DNA of 64,000 nt from Niabella soli DSM 19437 (GCF_000243115.2 NZ_CP007035.1:4216001-4280000), one strand, 5' to 3'. Shown: positions 27,926-36,819, numbered from the stretch's first letter. A program made the numbers and translations. The notes: generated by a model from the sequence alone, not told the origin.

Positions 27926-28019
27926 ATCTTTTGCGTATATTTTTATAAAGTTTGTATCCCTTCAAAAACAGTGCTATACCTGTTTTAAGCCATTTTGACA
28001 GCTCTCTACGAGCGGGGTG

Positions 28020-28027
28020 CAAAGATA
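28020..28027 (-). promoter_or_regulatory. -7 box TATCTTTG for secA
   Basis: Exact TAnnTTTG on the minus strand. It predicts a leader of about 88 nt before the secA ATG at 27925; no hairpin or SecM-like arrest frame was noticed in the leader. Confidence 0.45.
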
Positions 28028-28106
28028 CGGAACTTTAGGGTTTGTCGTTCGATGTTCAGATCTTTGCATGTGAGCCCTTGACTATTAACTATTAACTAAT
28101 TAGCGC

Positions 28107-28114
28107 TAAGTTTG
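28107..28114 (+). promoter_or_regulatory. -7 box TAAGTTTG for the flippase-like gene
   Basis: Exact TAnnTTTG only 10 bp before ATG 28125, so the mRNA would begin within a few bases of the start codon. Preceded by the short iteration ACTATTAACTATTAACTA at 28081-28098. Confidence 0.4.
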
Positions 28115-28124
28115 TAGCTAATTT

Positions 28125-29030
28125 ATGGATGGAAATAACGGAAAAAAAGCCTGGTCTGTTTTAAAACCGCTGTTAAAAGTTGGCTTTACCATTCTTGCGC
28201 TGTGGCTGGTATACACAAAAGTGGATATTGCTGCATTGCAACGGTTATGGAAGGAGGCCAATCCCTGGTGGCTGGGGCCGGCTGTTACCGCCTTTGTAAT
28301 TTGCCAATTGGTTACTTCTGTGCGGTTGCTTCATTTTTTCCATAATATAGGATTACCCATCAGCGCGCGCTCCAATTTCCGGTTATACCTTTTGGGGATG
28401 TTTTATAATCTTTTTTTGCCCGGGGGGATCGGGGGCGATGGCTATAAGATCATTGTACTAAAACAACGTTATCCTTTCACTACGCGTAAAGAAGTTTTTT
28501 CGGCTGTTTTCTTCGACCGCCTGAGTGGCTTGTGGGCGCTATGTTTACTGGTAGCATTATTCAGCACGGTGTTGCCGCGTATTCAGCAATACAGCCGGTG
28601 GATCCTGCCGGCAGTAGCGGTGGGTACGGTTATATACTATGGCGTGCTGCGCCGTTTTTTTAAAAAGATAAGCCAGCATTTTGTCAGGATACATTTAATA
28701 GCATTGGGTACGCAGTTGCTCCAGTTGGTAACCGTAGCTTTTATTTTAAAAGCCCTGGGATGCTCAGCAAGCTACTGGCCTTATTTTGTCATTTTTCTGG
28801 CTTCTTCGCTGGCATCGTTGTTCCCGTTCAGCATAGGGGGATTGGGCGCACGGGAAGTAGTCATTGTTTGGGGGGCCACTACCCTGGGGCTTGATAAAGA
28901 CCTTGCTGTTTCTATAAGTCTTAGTTTTTATATTATTACCATGACAATGGCGCTTACGGCCATCCCTGTTTTATTCAGAAAAGAACAGGTGCAGCCGGAG
29001 GCAGCCAGTGAACAAACGACAAATGCCTGA
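28125..29030 (+). CDS. Lysylphosphatidylglycerol synthetase TM region/UPF0104 flippase-like protein
   Basis: Protein of 301 residues with about eight transmembrane helices and the family landmarks RSNFRLYLLGMFYNLFLPGGIGGDGYKI and SIGGLGAREVVIVWG. It corresponds to the MprF membrane domain without the synthetase part (YbhN, AglD-like), proposed to flip or transport lipids. The next gene, an LTA-synthase-like enzyme, starts inside its 3' end, so the two are translationally linked and may act on the same lipid-linked product. Confidence 0.87.
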   Translation: MDGNNGKKAWSVLKPLLKVGFTILALWLVYTKVDIAALQRLWKEANPWWLGPAVTAFVICQLVTSVRLLHFFHNIGLPISARSNFRLYLLGMFYNLFLPGGIGGDGYKIIVLKQRYPFTTRKEVFSAVFFDRLSGLWALCLLVALFSTVLPRIQQYSRWILPAVAVGTVIYYGVLRRFFKKISQHFVRIHLIALGTQLLQLVTVAFILKALGCSASYWPYFVIFLASSLASLFPFSIGGLGAREVVIVWGATTLGLDKDLAVSISLSFYIITMTMALTAIPVLFRKEQVQPEAASEQTTNA

Positions 29031-30981
29031 TATGACCAAACGAAAGCATACAATTGAATGGGGCTATTACGCCGTATTGGCTTATCGCCTGGCCCTGGTG
29101 CTGCTGCTGTTTTTGATTTGCAGATTCCTCTTCTACTTTTTGAACAAAGGATTATTCCCGGACATTGTTTTGAGCGACTGGGGGAAGCTGCTACAGGGCG
29201 GGCTGGTTTTTGATGTGGCCGCGCTCTTTTACTGGAACAGCCTGATGATCGTATTGATGACCGTGCCGGTTCCTTATTCGATCCGGACTGGCAAGGGATA
29301 TCAAAAATGGGTTCGATGGGTTTTTTATGTGTCTAACGGAGTAGCGTTATTATTAAATGCTATCGATTTTATTTATTATCGCTTTACGCTGAAGCGGACC
29401 ACCACTACCGTGTTTAACGAATTTTCGCATGAACAGAATACGGGCAGCCTCGCGTTGCATTTTTTGATTACGTACTGGTATGTTGTGCTGTTGTTTGCTG
29501 CATTGCTGGTGTTGATGGTGTGGCTGTATAACAGGGTAACGATCCGGGAACGCCGCTGGCCACTTTCGAAACGAACCTATTATATTACGGCGTCATTGGT
29601 GTTTATTGCAAGTATTGTATTAGCCATTGGCGGCATTAGGGGCGGGTATAAGCACAGCACGCGTCCCATTACCATAAACGATGCTGGCGAATACGTGAAG
29701 CGCCCGCATGAAGTGTATCTTGTGTTGAACACCCCGTTTGTTTTTATACGTACTATTGGCGTTAAACCTTTAAAAGAACTGCATTATTTTTCGGATGCGG
29801 AATTGGAGCAAATTTATACGCCGCTGCATTATCCCAAAGACAGTCTGCCTTTTGTCCGAAAGAACGTCGTGGTTATTATTTTAGAGAGTTTTGGTAAGGA
29901 ATCGATTGGGTTTTACAACAAGGATCTGGATAACGGCACCTATTCGGGATTTACGCCTTTTCTTGATTCGCTGGCGTCGGTGAGCAAGGTTTATTGGAAT
30001 TCATTTGCCAACGGGCGTAAGTCGATCGAAGCCATTCCTTCGTTATTGGCCAGTATTCCCGGCGGCCAGGATCCGTTTGTATTGACGCCTTTTGTTTCGG
30101 ACAGCACCAAGAGTTTGCCCCGTTTGCTTGCCGAAAAAGGATATCATACTTCGTTCTTTCATGGCGCGCCTAACGGGTCGATGGGCTTTTTGTCGTATAC
30201 TAAAATGATCGGCATCGAACATTATTTTGGTAAAAGCGAGTATAATAATGATGCCGATTATGATGGCATCTGGGGCATCTGGGACGAACCTTTTTTCCAG
30301 TTTTTTGAACAAAAACTCAGCGGCTTCCCGCAGCCTTTTTTTTCCAGCATATTTTCGGTTTCCTCGCATGACCCGTTTAAAGTGCCGGCGCAATATACCG
30401 GTGTCTTTAAAAAAGGGCCGTTGCCGGTTATGGAATGTATCGGGTATACTGATATGGCCTTGCGCAAATTCTTTGCAAAGGCGCAGCAGCAGCCCTGGTT
30501 TAAGAATACTTTATTTGTGATTTCTGCGGATCATGCAACAGTTACCTATCACCCGGAATACAAGAATGCCTGGGGCGATTATGCCATCCCCATTCTTTTG
30601 TATGCGCCGGGCGACAGCAGTTTCCGCGGTGTGGACCCCGGAGTGATCCAGCAATTGGATGTGATGCCAACGGTACTGGATTACCTGCATTATGATAAAC
30701 CTTACCTGGCATTTGGCGAAAGCGTATTGCACCGGTCAGGGCCCGGGTTTGCCTACCAGTATTCGGGTGGCTACCGCTGGATCAATGGCACGAACCTGCT
30801 TTTCTTTGACGGAAATAAAGCCACGGGTCTGTTTAACTACAAAGCGGACCCGTTGATGAAAAAAGATATCTTCAAAGATTCGGCGCAGTTGGTACCCGGT
30901 ATGGAACAGCAGCTTAAGGCTTTTATACAGCAGTATAATAACCGTATTATCAGGAATCAGTTGATTGCGCCTGGCAAATAA
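29023..30981 (+). CDS. LTA synthase-family membrane sulfatase-like enzyme (phosphoglycerol/phosphoethanolamine transferase type)
   Basis: Protein of about 652 residues with five N-terminal transmembrane helices (to about 215) and a C-terminal sulfatase-fold domain facing the periplasm (from about 280: NVVVIILESFGKESIGFYN). The presumed nucleophile sits in ANGRKSIEAIPSLLAS, a Ser where LtaS has Thr. Other metal-binding parts: SADHATVTYHP and the ISVHDP-like VSSHDPF. The start is ambiguous: GTG 29008 has GGAGG six bases before it, ATG 29023 and ATG 29032 are also possible; all overlap or touch the preceding gene. In Gram-negatives such enzymes decorate glycans or lipids with phosphoglycerol or phosphoethanolamine; substrate here is unknown. 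Confidence 0.86.
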   Translation: MPDMTKRKHTIEWGYYAVLAYRLALVLLLFLICRFLFYFLNKGLFPDIVLSDWGKLLQGGLVFDVAALFYWNSLMIVLMTVPVPYSIRTGKGYQKWVRWVFYVSNGVALLLNAIDFIYYRFTLKRTTTTVFNEFSHEQNTGSLALHFLITYWYVVLLFAALLVLMVWLYNRVTIRERRWPLSKRTYYITASLVFIASIVLAIGGIRGGYKHSTRPITINDAGEYVKRPHEVYLVLNTPFVFIRTIGVKPLKELHYFSDAELEQIYTPLHYPKDSLPFVRKNVVVIILESFGKESIGFYNKDLDNGTYSGFTPFLDSLASVSKVYWNSFANGRKSIEAIPSLLASIPGGQDPFVLTPFVSDSTKSLPRLLAEKGYHTSFFHGAPNGSMGFLSYTKMIGIEHYFGKSEYNNDADYDGIWGIWDEPFFQFFEQKLSGFPQPFFSSIFSVSSHDPFKVPAQYTGVFKKGPLPVMECIGYTDMALRKFFAKAQQQPWFKNTLFVISADHATVTYHPEYKNAWGDYAIPILLYAPGDSSFRGVDPGVIQQLDVMPTVLDYLHYDKPYLAFGESVLHRSGPGFAYQYSGGYRWINGTNLLFFDGNKATGLFNYKADPLMKKDIFKDSAQLVPGMEQQLKAFIQQYNNRIIRNQLIAPGK

Positions 30982-31049
30982 TGATGGCAGGTCGGAACAA
31001 AGCTTTCAATTGTTTTTGGAACGTCAATGTCATTACATTAAAAAGTTGC

Positions 31050-31197
31050 GTTGCTCCGTCAGGAGCCGCGTGTTTATAGCATGTTTGGGGCAGAAGATCA
31101 GGGCTCCATCGGAGCCTCGTGTTTTACGCGGCGCCTAACGGAGCCGCCCTCTTAAACGAAAAATCATTCTACAAACACAGTGCTCCTACGGAGCCAA
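31050..31197. repeat. Array of four GC-rich hairpins (REP-like), copy A
   Basis: Hairpins at 31053-31066 (GCTCCGTCAGGAGC), 31102-31116 (GGCTCCATCGGAGCC), 31130-31145 (GGCGCCTAACGGAGCC) and 31182-31194 (GCTCCTACGGAGC). The first is followed by GCGTGTTTATAGC, and the last is preceded by ACAAACAC, i.e. the flank is inverted across the array. It fills the gap between two convergent genes. A relative lies at 44900-45050. Confidence 0.75.
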
Positions 31198-31244
31198 ATT
31201 GAAAGGGAACAGAATAGGATAAACAAAAAGTTGCAGAATACTCA

Positions 31245-32993
31245 CTACTTCACCTTAATAACATAAAAATTACTCGCGAAATTACCGGGGATAAATCCGT
31301 TTACAATAGAGAACAGGAGTCTGTAGGCGCCCGGTTTCTCCGGCGTTGTTACTGGTATCCGGATCCGCATGCTGGCACCCGGCGCCAGGGATTTGTGTGG
31401 GATTATGAAATGCTGATCGGAATTGATAAAATTATATTTCTCTATAAAAAATGCGTAATCGATAAAAAGTTTGGGATCAGGCGTGATGGCTGCCGTTCCT
31501 TTATTGCTAAGCGTTATCGTTAATAGCAACGTCTGCCCTGGTTGCGCAGTTTCAGGTGCATGCTCCAATGCTATTCTCAAAGGCTGTATACACACATAAC
31601 GGTCTATCGGCAGTAAACGCCCGGAATTATATTCGTTTTTAATGGTGGTACCTGAACCTGGCAGCAGCTTGTCGTTTTGTGTGTAATACAAAACGGGCTG
31701 CCCGTCAAGAAAGCAATCCGTGGCAATATTGAAATGGGTTTTGCGGTAGCCTTTGTCGTTATAGCCGAAGGTTTGCGCATCAGGGTGATAATATTGATAC
31801 AGGGACGGAAGCGCATAGGAGCTGGCGAAGACAACGGGTGTTTTGCCGGCTGTGGAATAAACCTGGTCTGCCCATGTTTTTGCATAAGAAAACGAACGGA
31901 AATGTTCAATAAGATTAGCTGGCCCATCCGGGATAAGAAAAATAATACGTGCCAGCAGGATCAGGCCTATGTTCACGTATGCGATCTTAAAGAAAATGGT
32001 TTTGAACCGTTCCGTGCCATTAACCAGCAGCAACAGGAACAAAGCAATATAGGAAACGCCTGCGATCAGCGTCCAGTGCGGTTCTACCGTGTTTTTAAAA
32101 GAAGATATCAGAAAGAATCCGATAGTGCCGGCAAACATAAAGACGTGTGCCCGCATCAGCCGGTCTTTTATTTTTAGTTTTCCTATAACGATAAAGAATA
32201 CCACGGAGGTCAGGGGCCCCCAGATCAATAGCTGGCCCAGCAGGTAGTCGGTGGTAAAGCTGAACTCGTATTGCTTGGCAATGCGTTCCACCAGGTGAAA
32301 ACGGACGGTGGCCCAGTCGTGATTATACTGCCAGTACAGGTAGGGCAAAAACAATAAGGTCACCAATGCCACGATCAGCCAGAAATATTTATTAAGGAGC
32401 AACCGCGGGTTGGAAAGTACTACAAAACCTACCAGCAAAATACCATGGTATTTGCTGTAGAACATCCCGGTTATAGCGATGACCAGCCACAGGCTGTTGC
32501 CAAAGTTTTCTTTTTCGAGAAAATACTTATAGCGCCAGAAGAACAGGGCGGCAAAGAAAAACAGGCAGGCATCGGGGGTGGTTATAAAAGCATATACATT
32601 TAACACCAGGGTGGCGGCATATACAATGATGAACCATTTTAGTTTTTGCAGATATGCTGGCAGGCCTTTATAAATAAGGCCAATCGTTAGTGTCGATAAA
32701 AGGATCGTGCCCAGTCTTGTAAATAGAAATCCATGCCCAAAGCTTTCCCCCAACCGGATGGAAAGGGCCACCATGGGTGGATGATCAAAATAGCTCCATT
32801 GCAGTTTTCGAGATAAAAGCCAGTAATAAGCCTCATCACCATCTAAACCCATAAAAGCGGCCTGGATGCAATTGATAACAAACCAGGCAAGCATAAAGCC
32901 GAGAAGAATGCGCTGCTCATTTTTGGCGCCCCCGGGGGCTGCAGACCCTCTATTTAGTTCGGCAACGCTACTGCTGCCTGCTGATTCGCTCAT
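31245..32993 (-). CDS. Family 39 (ArnT/PMT-like) membrane glycosyltransferase
   Basis: Protein of 582 residues with about twelve transmembrane helices. The first periplasmic loop has GLDGDEAYYWLLSRKLQWSYFDHPPM, the acidic DE motif and DHPP typical of GT-C glycosyltransferases such as ArnT and dolichyl-phosphate-mannose transferases. The last 120 residues form a periplasmic beta-domain (PLRIALEHAPETAQPGQTLLLTITL). It transfers a sugar from a polyprenyl-phosphate donor to lipid or protein. Convergent with the LTA-synthase-like gene across the hairpin array. Confidence 0.86.
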   Translation of the reverse strand: MSESAGSSSVAELNRGSAAPGGAKNEQRILLGFMLAWFVINCIQAAFMGLDGDEAYYWLLSRKLQWSYFDHPPMVALSIRLGESFGHGFLFTRLGTILLSTLTIGLIYKGLPAYLQKLKWFIIVYAATLVLNVYAFITTPDACLFFFAALFFWRYKYFLEKENFGNSLWLVIAITGMFYSKYHGILLVGFVVLSNPRLLLNKYFWLIVALVTLLFLPYLYWQYNHDWATVRFHLVERIAKQYEFSFTTDYLLGQLLIWGPLTSVVFFIVIGKLKIKDRLMRAHVFMFAGTIGFFLISSFKNTVEPHWTLIAGVSYIALFLLLLVNGTERFKTIFFKIAYVNIGLILLARIIFLIPDGPANLIEHFRSFSYAKTWADQVYSTAGKTPVVFASSYALPSLYQYYHPDAQTFGYNDKGYRKTHFNIATDCFLDGQPVLYYTQNDKLLPGSGTTIKNEYNSGRLLPIDRYVCIQPLRIALEHAPETAQPGQTLLLTITLSNKGTAAITPDPKLFIDYAFFIEKYNFINSDQHFIIPHKSLAPGASMRIRIPVTTPEKPGAYRLLFSIVNGFIPGNFASNFYVIKVK

Positions 32994-33113
32994 ATATGCT
33001 GATCGGTTTATGCGAAAATACTAAATGAGGCTGATACCGTATTTTAAGGATCGGTTAAGTGTTGACGGCAACGGATCTTTTTGCCACTAACAGGCAAACA
33101 ATCACTTTCCGTT

Positions 33114-33503
33114 TTAATGGCTGTAACCCAATATAACGCTTGTAGCAATGATGGCGATAACAATTAAGGTGATGGCCACGTACAAATAATCCTTCTCCGC
33201 AAGGAAAGAGAATAAGGACAACACCAACCGCAGGGCGGGGGTTAAAAAAAGGATAATAATGCCTGCAAAGATGATTGACCTGCCGCTGCCGGCTTTCAGG
33301 CCTTCAACAATTTCTTTAGCCAATTGCCCCAGGTTTTTGTCCTGTTCAATAAACTGTTCGTAGTGCACGGTTTCATGGGCATGCCGGCTCAAATAAAAGC
33401 CACCACCTATCGCAGCTACGGTTAGTGCCAGCAACACGCCGTAACGTAGCAGGTTGCCGATGATCGTTTGTAAAGTTTTATCTGTAAAATTATTTTTTTG
33501 CAT
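33114..33503 (-). CDS. DUF1634 membrane protein
   Basis: Protein of 129 residues with three hydrophobic helices (about 20-40, 75-95, 103-126) and the DUF1634 stretch SGRSIIFAGIIILFLTPALRLVLSLFSFL. This family is nearly always encoded beside TauE/SafE permeases, as here: five bp separate it from the upstream permease gene. Probably a partner subunit of the exporter. Confidence 0.9.
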   Translation of the reverse strand: MQKNNFTDKTLQTIIGNLLRYGVLLALTVAAIGGGFYLSRHAHETVHYEQFIEQDKNLGQLAKEIVEGLKAGSGRSIIFAGIIILFLTPALRLVLSLFSFLAEKDYLYVAITLIVIAIIATSVILGYSH

Positions 33504-33508
33504 AAGGA

Positions 33509-34345
33509 TTACATTTTACCAAAAAGACCGTTGTAGATCATATTTATTGCCAACAGCAAAATAAGAATGGCAAAGAAAAGCCGCAATTTTTGAGGGTTAG
33601 ACCGCAGGAGGATACGGGAGCCGGTCATGGAGCCAAACAACACGCCAATCATTGTAGGCATGCAAATAGCGGGCTGAATATATCCTTTTTGTAAATAGAT
33701 AACGGTGCTGGCGATGGCGGTAACACCCATCATAAAATTGCTGGTGGTGGTAGATACCTTAAAGGGGATTTTCATGATATTGTCCATGGCAATAACTTTA
33801 AAAGCCCCTGATCCAATGCCTAAAAGTCCTGACATCATGCCGGCCAATCCCATCATGCCAAAGCCGCCCAGCACGTTTTTTGTTCCGTATGCGATTGGCT
33901 TGCCGTTTTCATCGGGATAACTGCCGTTTAATTTCAGTTTTTGCGCCAGGGGGCTGGAACGGGTCAGCAGATGCTCTTCTTTTTTTCTTAAGGAATTGAT
34001 AGAAGAGAAGATGAGCGTTAAGCCAAAGAGCACGGCTATTAACGAGCCGGGAGCAATGGAAGCGATCAGGGCTCCTGATACAGCCCCCAGCGTGGTGGCT
34101 ATTTCAAGGAAAATACCCAGCCGCATATTGGTGATGCCCTCTCTTACATAGGCCGCGGCAGATCCGGAGGAAGTGGCAATTACGGAAACCAGCGCCGCAC
34201 CAATAGCGTAATGGATATCTACCCCCAGGCCGATCGTTAAAAGCGGAATGATGATGATGCCGCCGCCCAGTCCCGATAAAGAACCGATCGTTCCGGCAGC
34301 AAAGGCGCCCGCAAACATGATCAATGTAAATAGCAATACTGTCAT
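33509..34345 (-). CDS. Sulfite exporter TauE/SafE family permease
   Basis: Membrane protein of 278 residues with eight helices and two repeats of the family signature (GSLSGLGGGIIIIPLL at about 21-36; GLLGIGSGAFKVIAMD at about 172-187). Members export sulfite, sulfoacetate or other organosulfur anions. Cotranscribed with the DUF1634 gene. The charge motif AAYVREGITNMRLG follows the second helix pair. Confidence 0.93.
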   Translation of the reverse strand: MTVLLFTLIMFAGAFAAGTIGSLSGLGGGIIIIPLLTIGLGVDIHYAIGAALVSVIATSSGSAAAYVREGITNMRLGIFLEIATTLGAVSGALIASIAPGSLIAVLFGLTLIFSSINSLRKKEEHLLTRSSPLAQKLKLNGSYPDENGKPIAYGTKNVLGGFGMMGLAGMMSGLLGIGSGAFKVIAMDNIMKIPFKVSTTTSNFMMGVTAIASTVIYLQKGYIQPAICMPTMIGVLFGSMTGSRILLRSNPQKLRLFFAILILLLAINMIYNGLFGKM

Positions 34346-34364
34346 CTTCCTTTATTTATTCTAC

Positions 34365-34395
34365 AAAAAAAATGGGGTTTTAACTAACCCCATTT
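34365..34395 (-). terminator. Intrinsic terminator of the fabD operon, stem inside the coding sequence
   Basis: Stem AATGGGGTT (34371-34379) with AACCCCATT (34386-34394), 6-nt loop. On the minus strand it is followed by a run of seven or more U. The fabD codons for Asn-Gly-Val form one arm and the stop codon (34380-34382) falls in the loop. Confidence 0.85.
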
Positions 34396-35270
34396 ACTTC
34401 AACTTCTTTATTTATTTTTTGTATCAGCCCCTGTAACACTTTACCCGGCCCCGCCTCCGTAAATCGGGTTGCGCCATTGGCGATCATTTCCTGTACGCTT
34501 TGGGTCCATCGTACCGCACCGGTCAATTGAGCAATAAGGTTGACCTTGATCTCCTCCTTATCCATAACAGGCTTGGCAACCACATTCTGATAGATCGGGC
34601 AGGCCGGTTGGTGAAACGATGTTTTTTCAATGGCCGCCTGCAATTCCTTGCGTGCCGGCTCCATCAGCGGGGAATGAAAGGCGCCGCCCACCGGCAATAT
34701 CAGCGCCCGCTTGGCGCCTGCAGCTTTCATACGCTCCACGGCAATGTTAATGCCGTTTAAGGTGCCGCTGATTACGAGCTGCCCGGGGCAGTTGTAATTG
34801 GCAGGAACTACTATTTCACCTGTTTCCTTCTGTATCGCTTTGCAGATCTCTTCAACTTTTTCATCAGGAAGGTTCAGAACAGCCGCCATCGTGGAAGGTT
34901 GCAGCTCACAGGCTTTTTGCATGGCATTAGCCCGTACGGCTACCAGTTGCAGTGCATCTTCAAATGCCAGAACGTTATTCGCCACCAGGGCGGAAAACTC
35001 ACCCAGCGAATGCCCGGCTACCATGTCCGGGTTATTATCTTCCATTGCTTTATAGGCAACGATCGAGTGCAGAAATACCGCCGGCTGTGTGACTTTTGTC
35101 TCCTTCAGCTCATCGGCTGTGCCGTTAAACATAATATCGGAAATGCGAAACCCTAATACTTCATTACCCTGCTCAAAAAGTCTTTTTGCAAAAGTGCTGT
35201 TTTCATAGTGCTCTTTTCCCATCCCCGTAAACTGCGATCCCTGCCCGGGAAATACCACTGCATGCTTCAT
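34380..35270 (-). CDS. fabD: Malonyl CoA-acyl carrier protein transacylase
   Basis: Protein of 296 residues from ATG 35270. Transfers malonyl from CoA to ACP in fatty-acid synthesis. Features: VVFPGQGSQFTGMG at the N-terminus, active-site Ser in AGHSLGEFSAL (about 88-98), Arg in VRANAMQKA, catalytic His in GGAFHSPLMEPA. Last gene of a run QueD-QueD-folE-fabD (25 bp after folE). The stop codon lies in the loop of its terminator. Confidence 0.96.
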   Translation of the reverse strand: MKHAVVFPGQGSQFTGMGKEHYENSTFAKRLFEQGNEVLGFRISDIMFNGTADELKETKVTQPAVFLHSIVAYKAMEDNNPDMVAGHSLGEFSALVANNVLAFEDALQLVAVRANAMQKACELQPSTMAAVLNLPDEKVEEICKAIQKETGEIVVPANYNCPGQLVISGTLNGINIAVERMKAAGAKRALILPVGGAFHSPLMEPARKELQAAIEKTSFHQPACPIYQNVVAKPVMDKEEIKVNLIAQLTGAVRWTQSVQEMIANGATRFTEAGPGKVLQGLIQKINKEVEVNGVS

Positions 35271-35295
35271 ATTCACTAAATTTATTTTGGTTGTT

Positions 35296-35892
35296 TTAAC
35301 TTAAACGTGCGCTGATCAGTTTCATAAACTCACTCCGGGTGGAATCCTTTTCAAACTCCCCGAAGAATGCCGAGGTGGTCGTTTCCGAGTTTTGCTTCTG
35401 CACACCGCGCATCATCATACACAGGTGTTTGGCTTCTATCACCACGGCAACACCCAGCGGGTTCAGCGTTTCTTTAATAGCATTCATAATTTGTACGGTC
35501 AGGCGCTCCTGTACCTGCAACCGGTGCGAAAATACATCTACTACCCGCGCTATTTTACTCAAACCGGTGATCCACCCGTTGGGGATATAAGCCACATGCG
35601 CTTTTCCAAAAAAAGGCAGCATATGATGTTCGCAAAGACTGTACAGTTCAATATCCTTTACGATGATCATTTCACTTACCTCCTCATGAAATTTGGCGGA
35701 ATTAATGATGGCATGCGCATCCATATAATACCCCTGGGTAAGCACCTGCATGGCCTTGGCCACCCGCTCGGGCGTTTTCAGCAGGCCTTCACGCTCCGGA
35801 TCTTCACCGAGGTGCGCAATAACACTTTGGTAGTTCCCGATCAGGGCATTGGTTACCGTTTCATCATATTGTTCTGTTCTTTTATATGCCAT
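35296..35892 (-). CDS. folE: GTP cyclohydrolase I
   Basis: Protein of 198 residues making 7,8-dihydroneopterin triphosphate from GTP, first step to folate and queuosine. Zinc ligands in [20 protein letters not shown] and in [12 protein letters not shown]; substrate residues in the [10 protein letters not shown] end. Sits 18 bp after a PTPS/QueD gene, so its product would be used directly by the preceding enzymes. Confidence 0.97.
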   Translation of the reverse strand: MAYKRTEQYDETVTNALIGNYQSVIAHLGEDPEREGLLKTPERVAKAMQVLTQGYYMDAHAIINSAKFHEEVSEMIIVKDIELYSLCEHHMLPFFGKAHVAYIPNGWITGLSKIARVVDVFSHRLQVQERLTVQIMNAIKETLNPLGVAVVIEAKHLCMMMRGVQKQNSETTTSAFFGEFEKDSTRSEFMKLISARLS

Positions 35893-35910
35893 GCTCCTGA
35901 TAATTTAATT

Positions 35911-36318
35911 TCAAGCCGGATATTCAACAAAATTTCTTGGCGTTTCATACAAACGGATCTGTAAATCATGCTCCGGGTTAATATGCGGCCGCAAAATAGT
36001 ATAAATAACGATCGCAATATTTTCAGCGGTCGGATTCATCGTTTTAAATACTTCAGTATCCAGGTTCAGGTTGCGATGATCGAACTGTTCTAACACCTCC
36101 TTATTTACCAGGGCGCTCAGTTGTTTCATATCCATTACAAACCCTGTTACCGGGTCCACTTCCCCCGTAACTTTTATTTCCAGTTCATAATTATGACCGT
36201 GATAATGAGGAAGCGAACATTTGCCAAAAACCTTTTCATTGGTAGCATCATCCCACGCAGGGTTAAATAACCGGTGCGCAGCGTTGAAATGTTCTCTTCT
36301 GAAAACAGCGACCTTCAT
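35911..36318 (-). CDS. 6-pyruvoyl-tetrahydropterin synthase/6-carboxytetrahydropterin synthase (QueD) paralogue 1
   Basis: Protein of 135 residues. Zinc ligands His15 (EHFNAAH), His40 and His42 (CSLPHYHGHNYEL), catalytic Cys34, and the end motif RLYETPRNFVEY with the substrate-binding Glu. The Cys-x5-HGH spacing is that of PTPS rather than of E. coli QueD (Cys-x3-HGH). It follows its paralogue by 24 bp. One of the pair probably makes 6-carboxytetrahydropterin for queuosine; which one is not decidable by eye. Confidence 0.9.
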   Translation of the reverse strand: MKVAVFRREHFNAAHRLFNPAWDDATNEKVFGKCSLPHYHGHNYELEIKVTGEVDPVTGFVMDMKQLSALVNKEVLEQFDHRNLNLDTEVFKTMNPTAENIAIVIYTILRPHINPEHDLQIRLYETPRNFVEYPA

Positions 36319-36342
36319 ATTGGATAAACGTAAGTAGCAAAC

Positions 36343-36750
36343 TTAACCAAAATACTCCACATAAATTCTTGGGGTTTCATAGAGTTTTATGCAATGTAAC
36401 AACACGCCCTGGGGTAAATGCGGCGCAAGCTCCTTCCAGATGCCAATGGCCAGGTTCTCGGTACTGCACAATTTCCCTTTCATAAAATCAACATCCTCAT
36501 TCAGGTTCCTGTGGTCCAACTGCTCTATTACCCGCTCTTTGATCAGCTCACTCAGCTTTTTTACATCATATACAAAACCGGTATCCGGATCTGGATCCCC
36601 TTTTATGGTTATATAAAGTTCATAGTTATGGCCATGCCAGTTTTTATTGGCACATTTTCCAAACACCTGCTCATTTTGTTCTTCTGACCAATTGGGATTG
36701 AAGAGTTTATGCGCGGCATTAAAATGTTCTATTCGCGTGAGATATACCAT
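36343..36750 (-). CDS. 6-pyruvoyl-tetrahydropterin synthase/QueD paralogue 2
   Basis: Protein of 135 residues, same fold and length as its downstream neighbour. His14, Cys33, His39 and His41 (CANKNWHGHNYEL) are the equivalents of the zinc and catalytic residues; end motif KLYETPRIYVEY. The two proteins share roughly half of their residues and both keep every active-site position seen. First gene of the run leading to folE and fabD. Divergent from mqnB. Confidence 0.9.
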   Translation of the reverse strand: MVYLTRIEHFNAAHKLFNPNWSEEQNEQVFGKCANKNWHGHNYELYITIKGDPDPDTGFVYDVKKLSELIKERVIEQLDHRNLNEDVDFMKGKLCSTENLAIGIWKELAPHLPQGVLLHCIKLYETPRIYVEYFG

Positions 36751-36819
36751 AGAGGCTGCAAAATTATCGTTTTTTAAGAAGATAAGGAGCGTTAATTATT
36801 TTAAATGAGGCAGCTTTGG

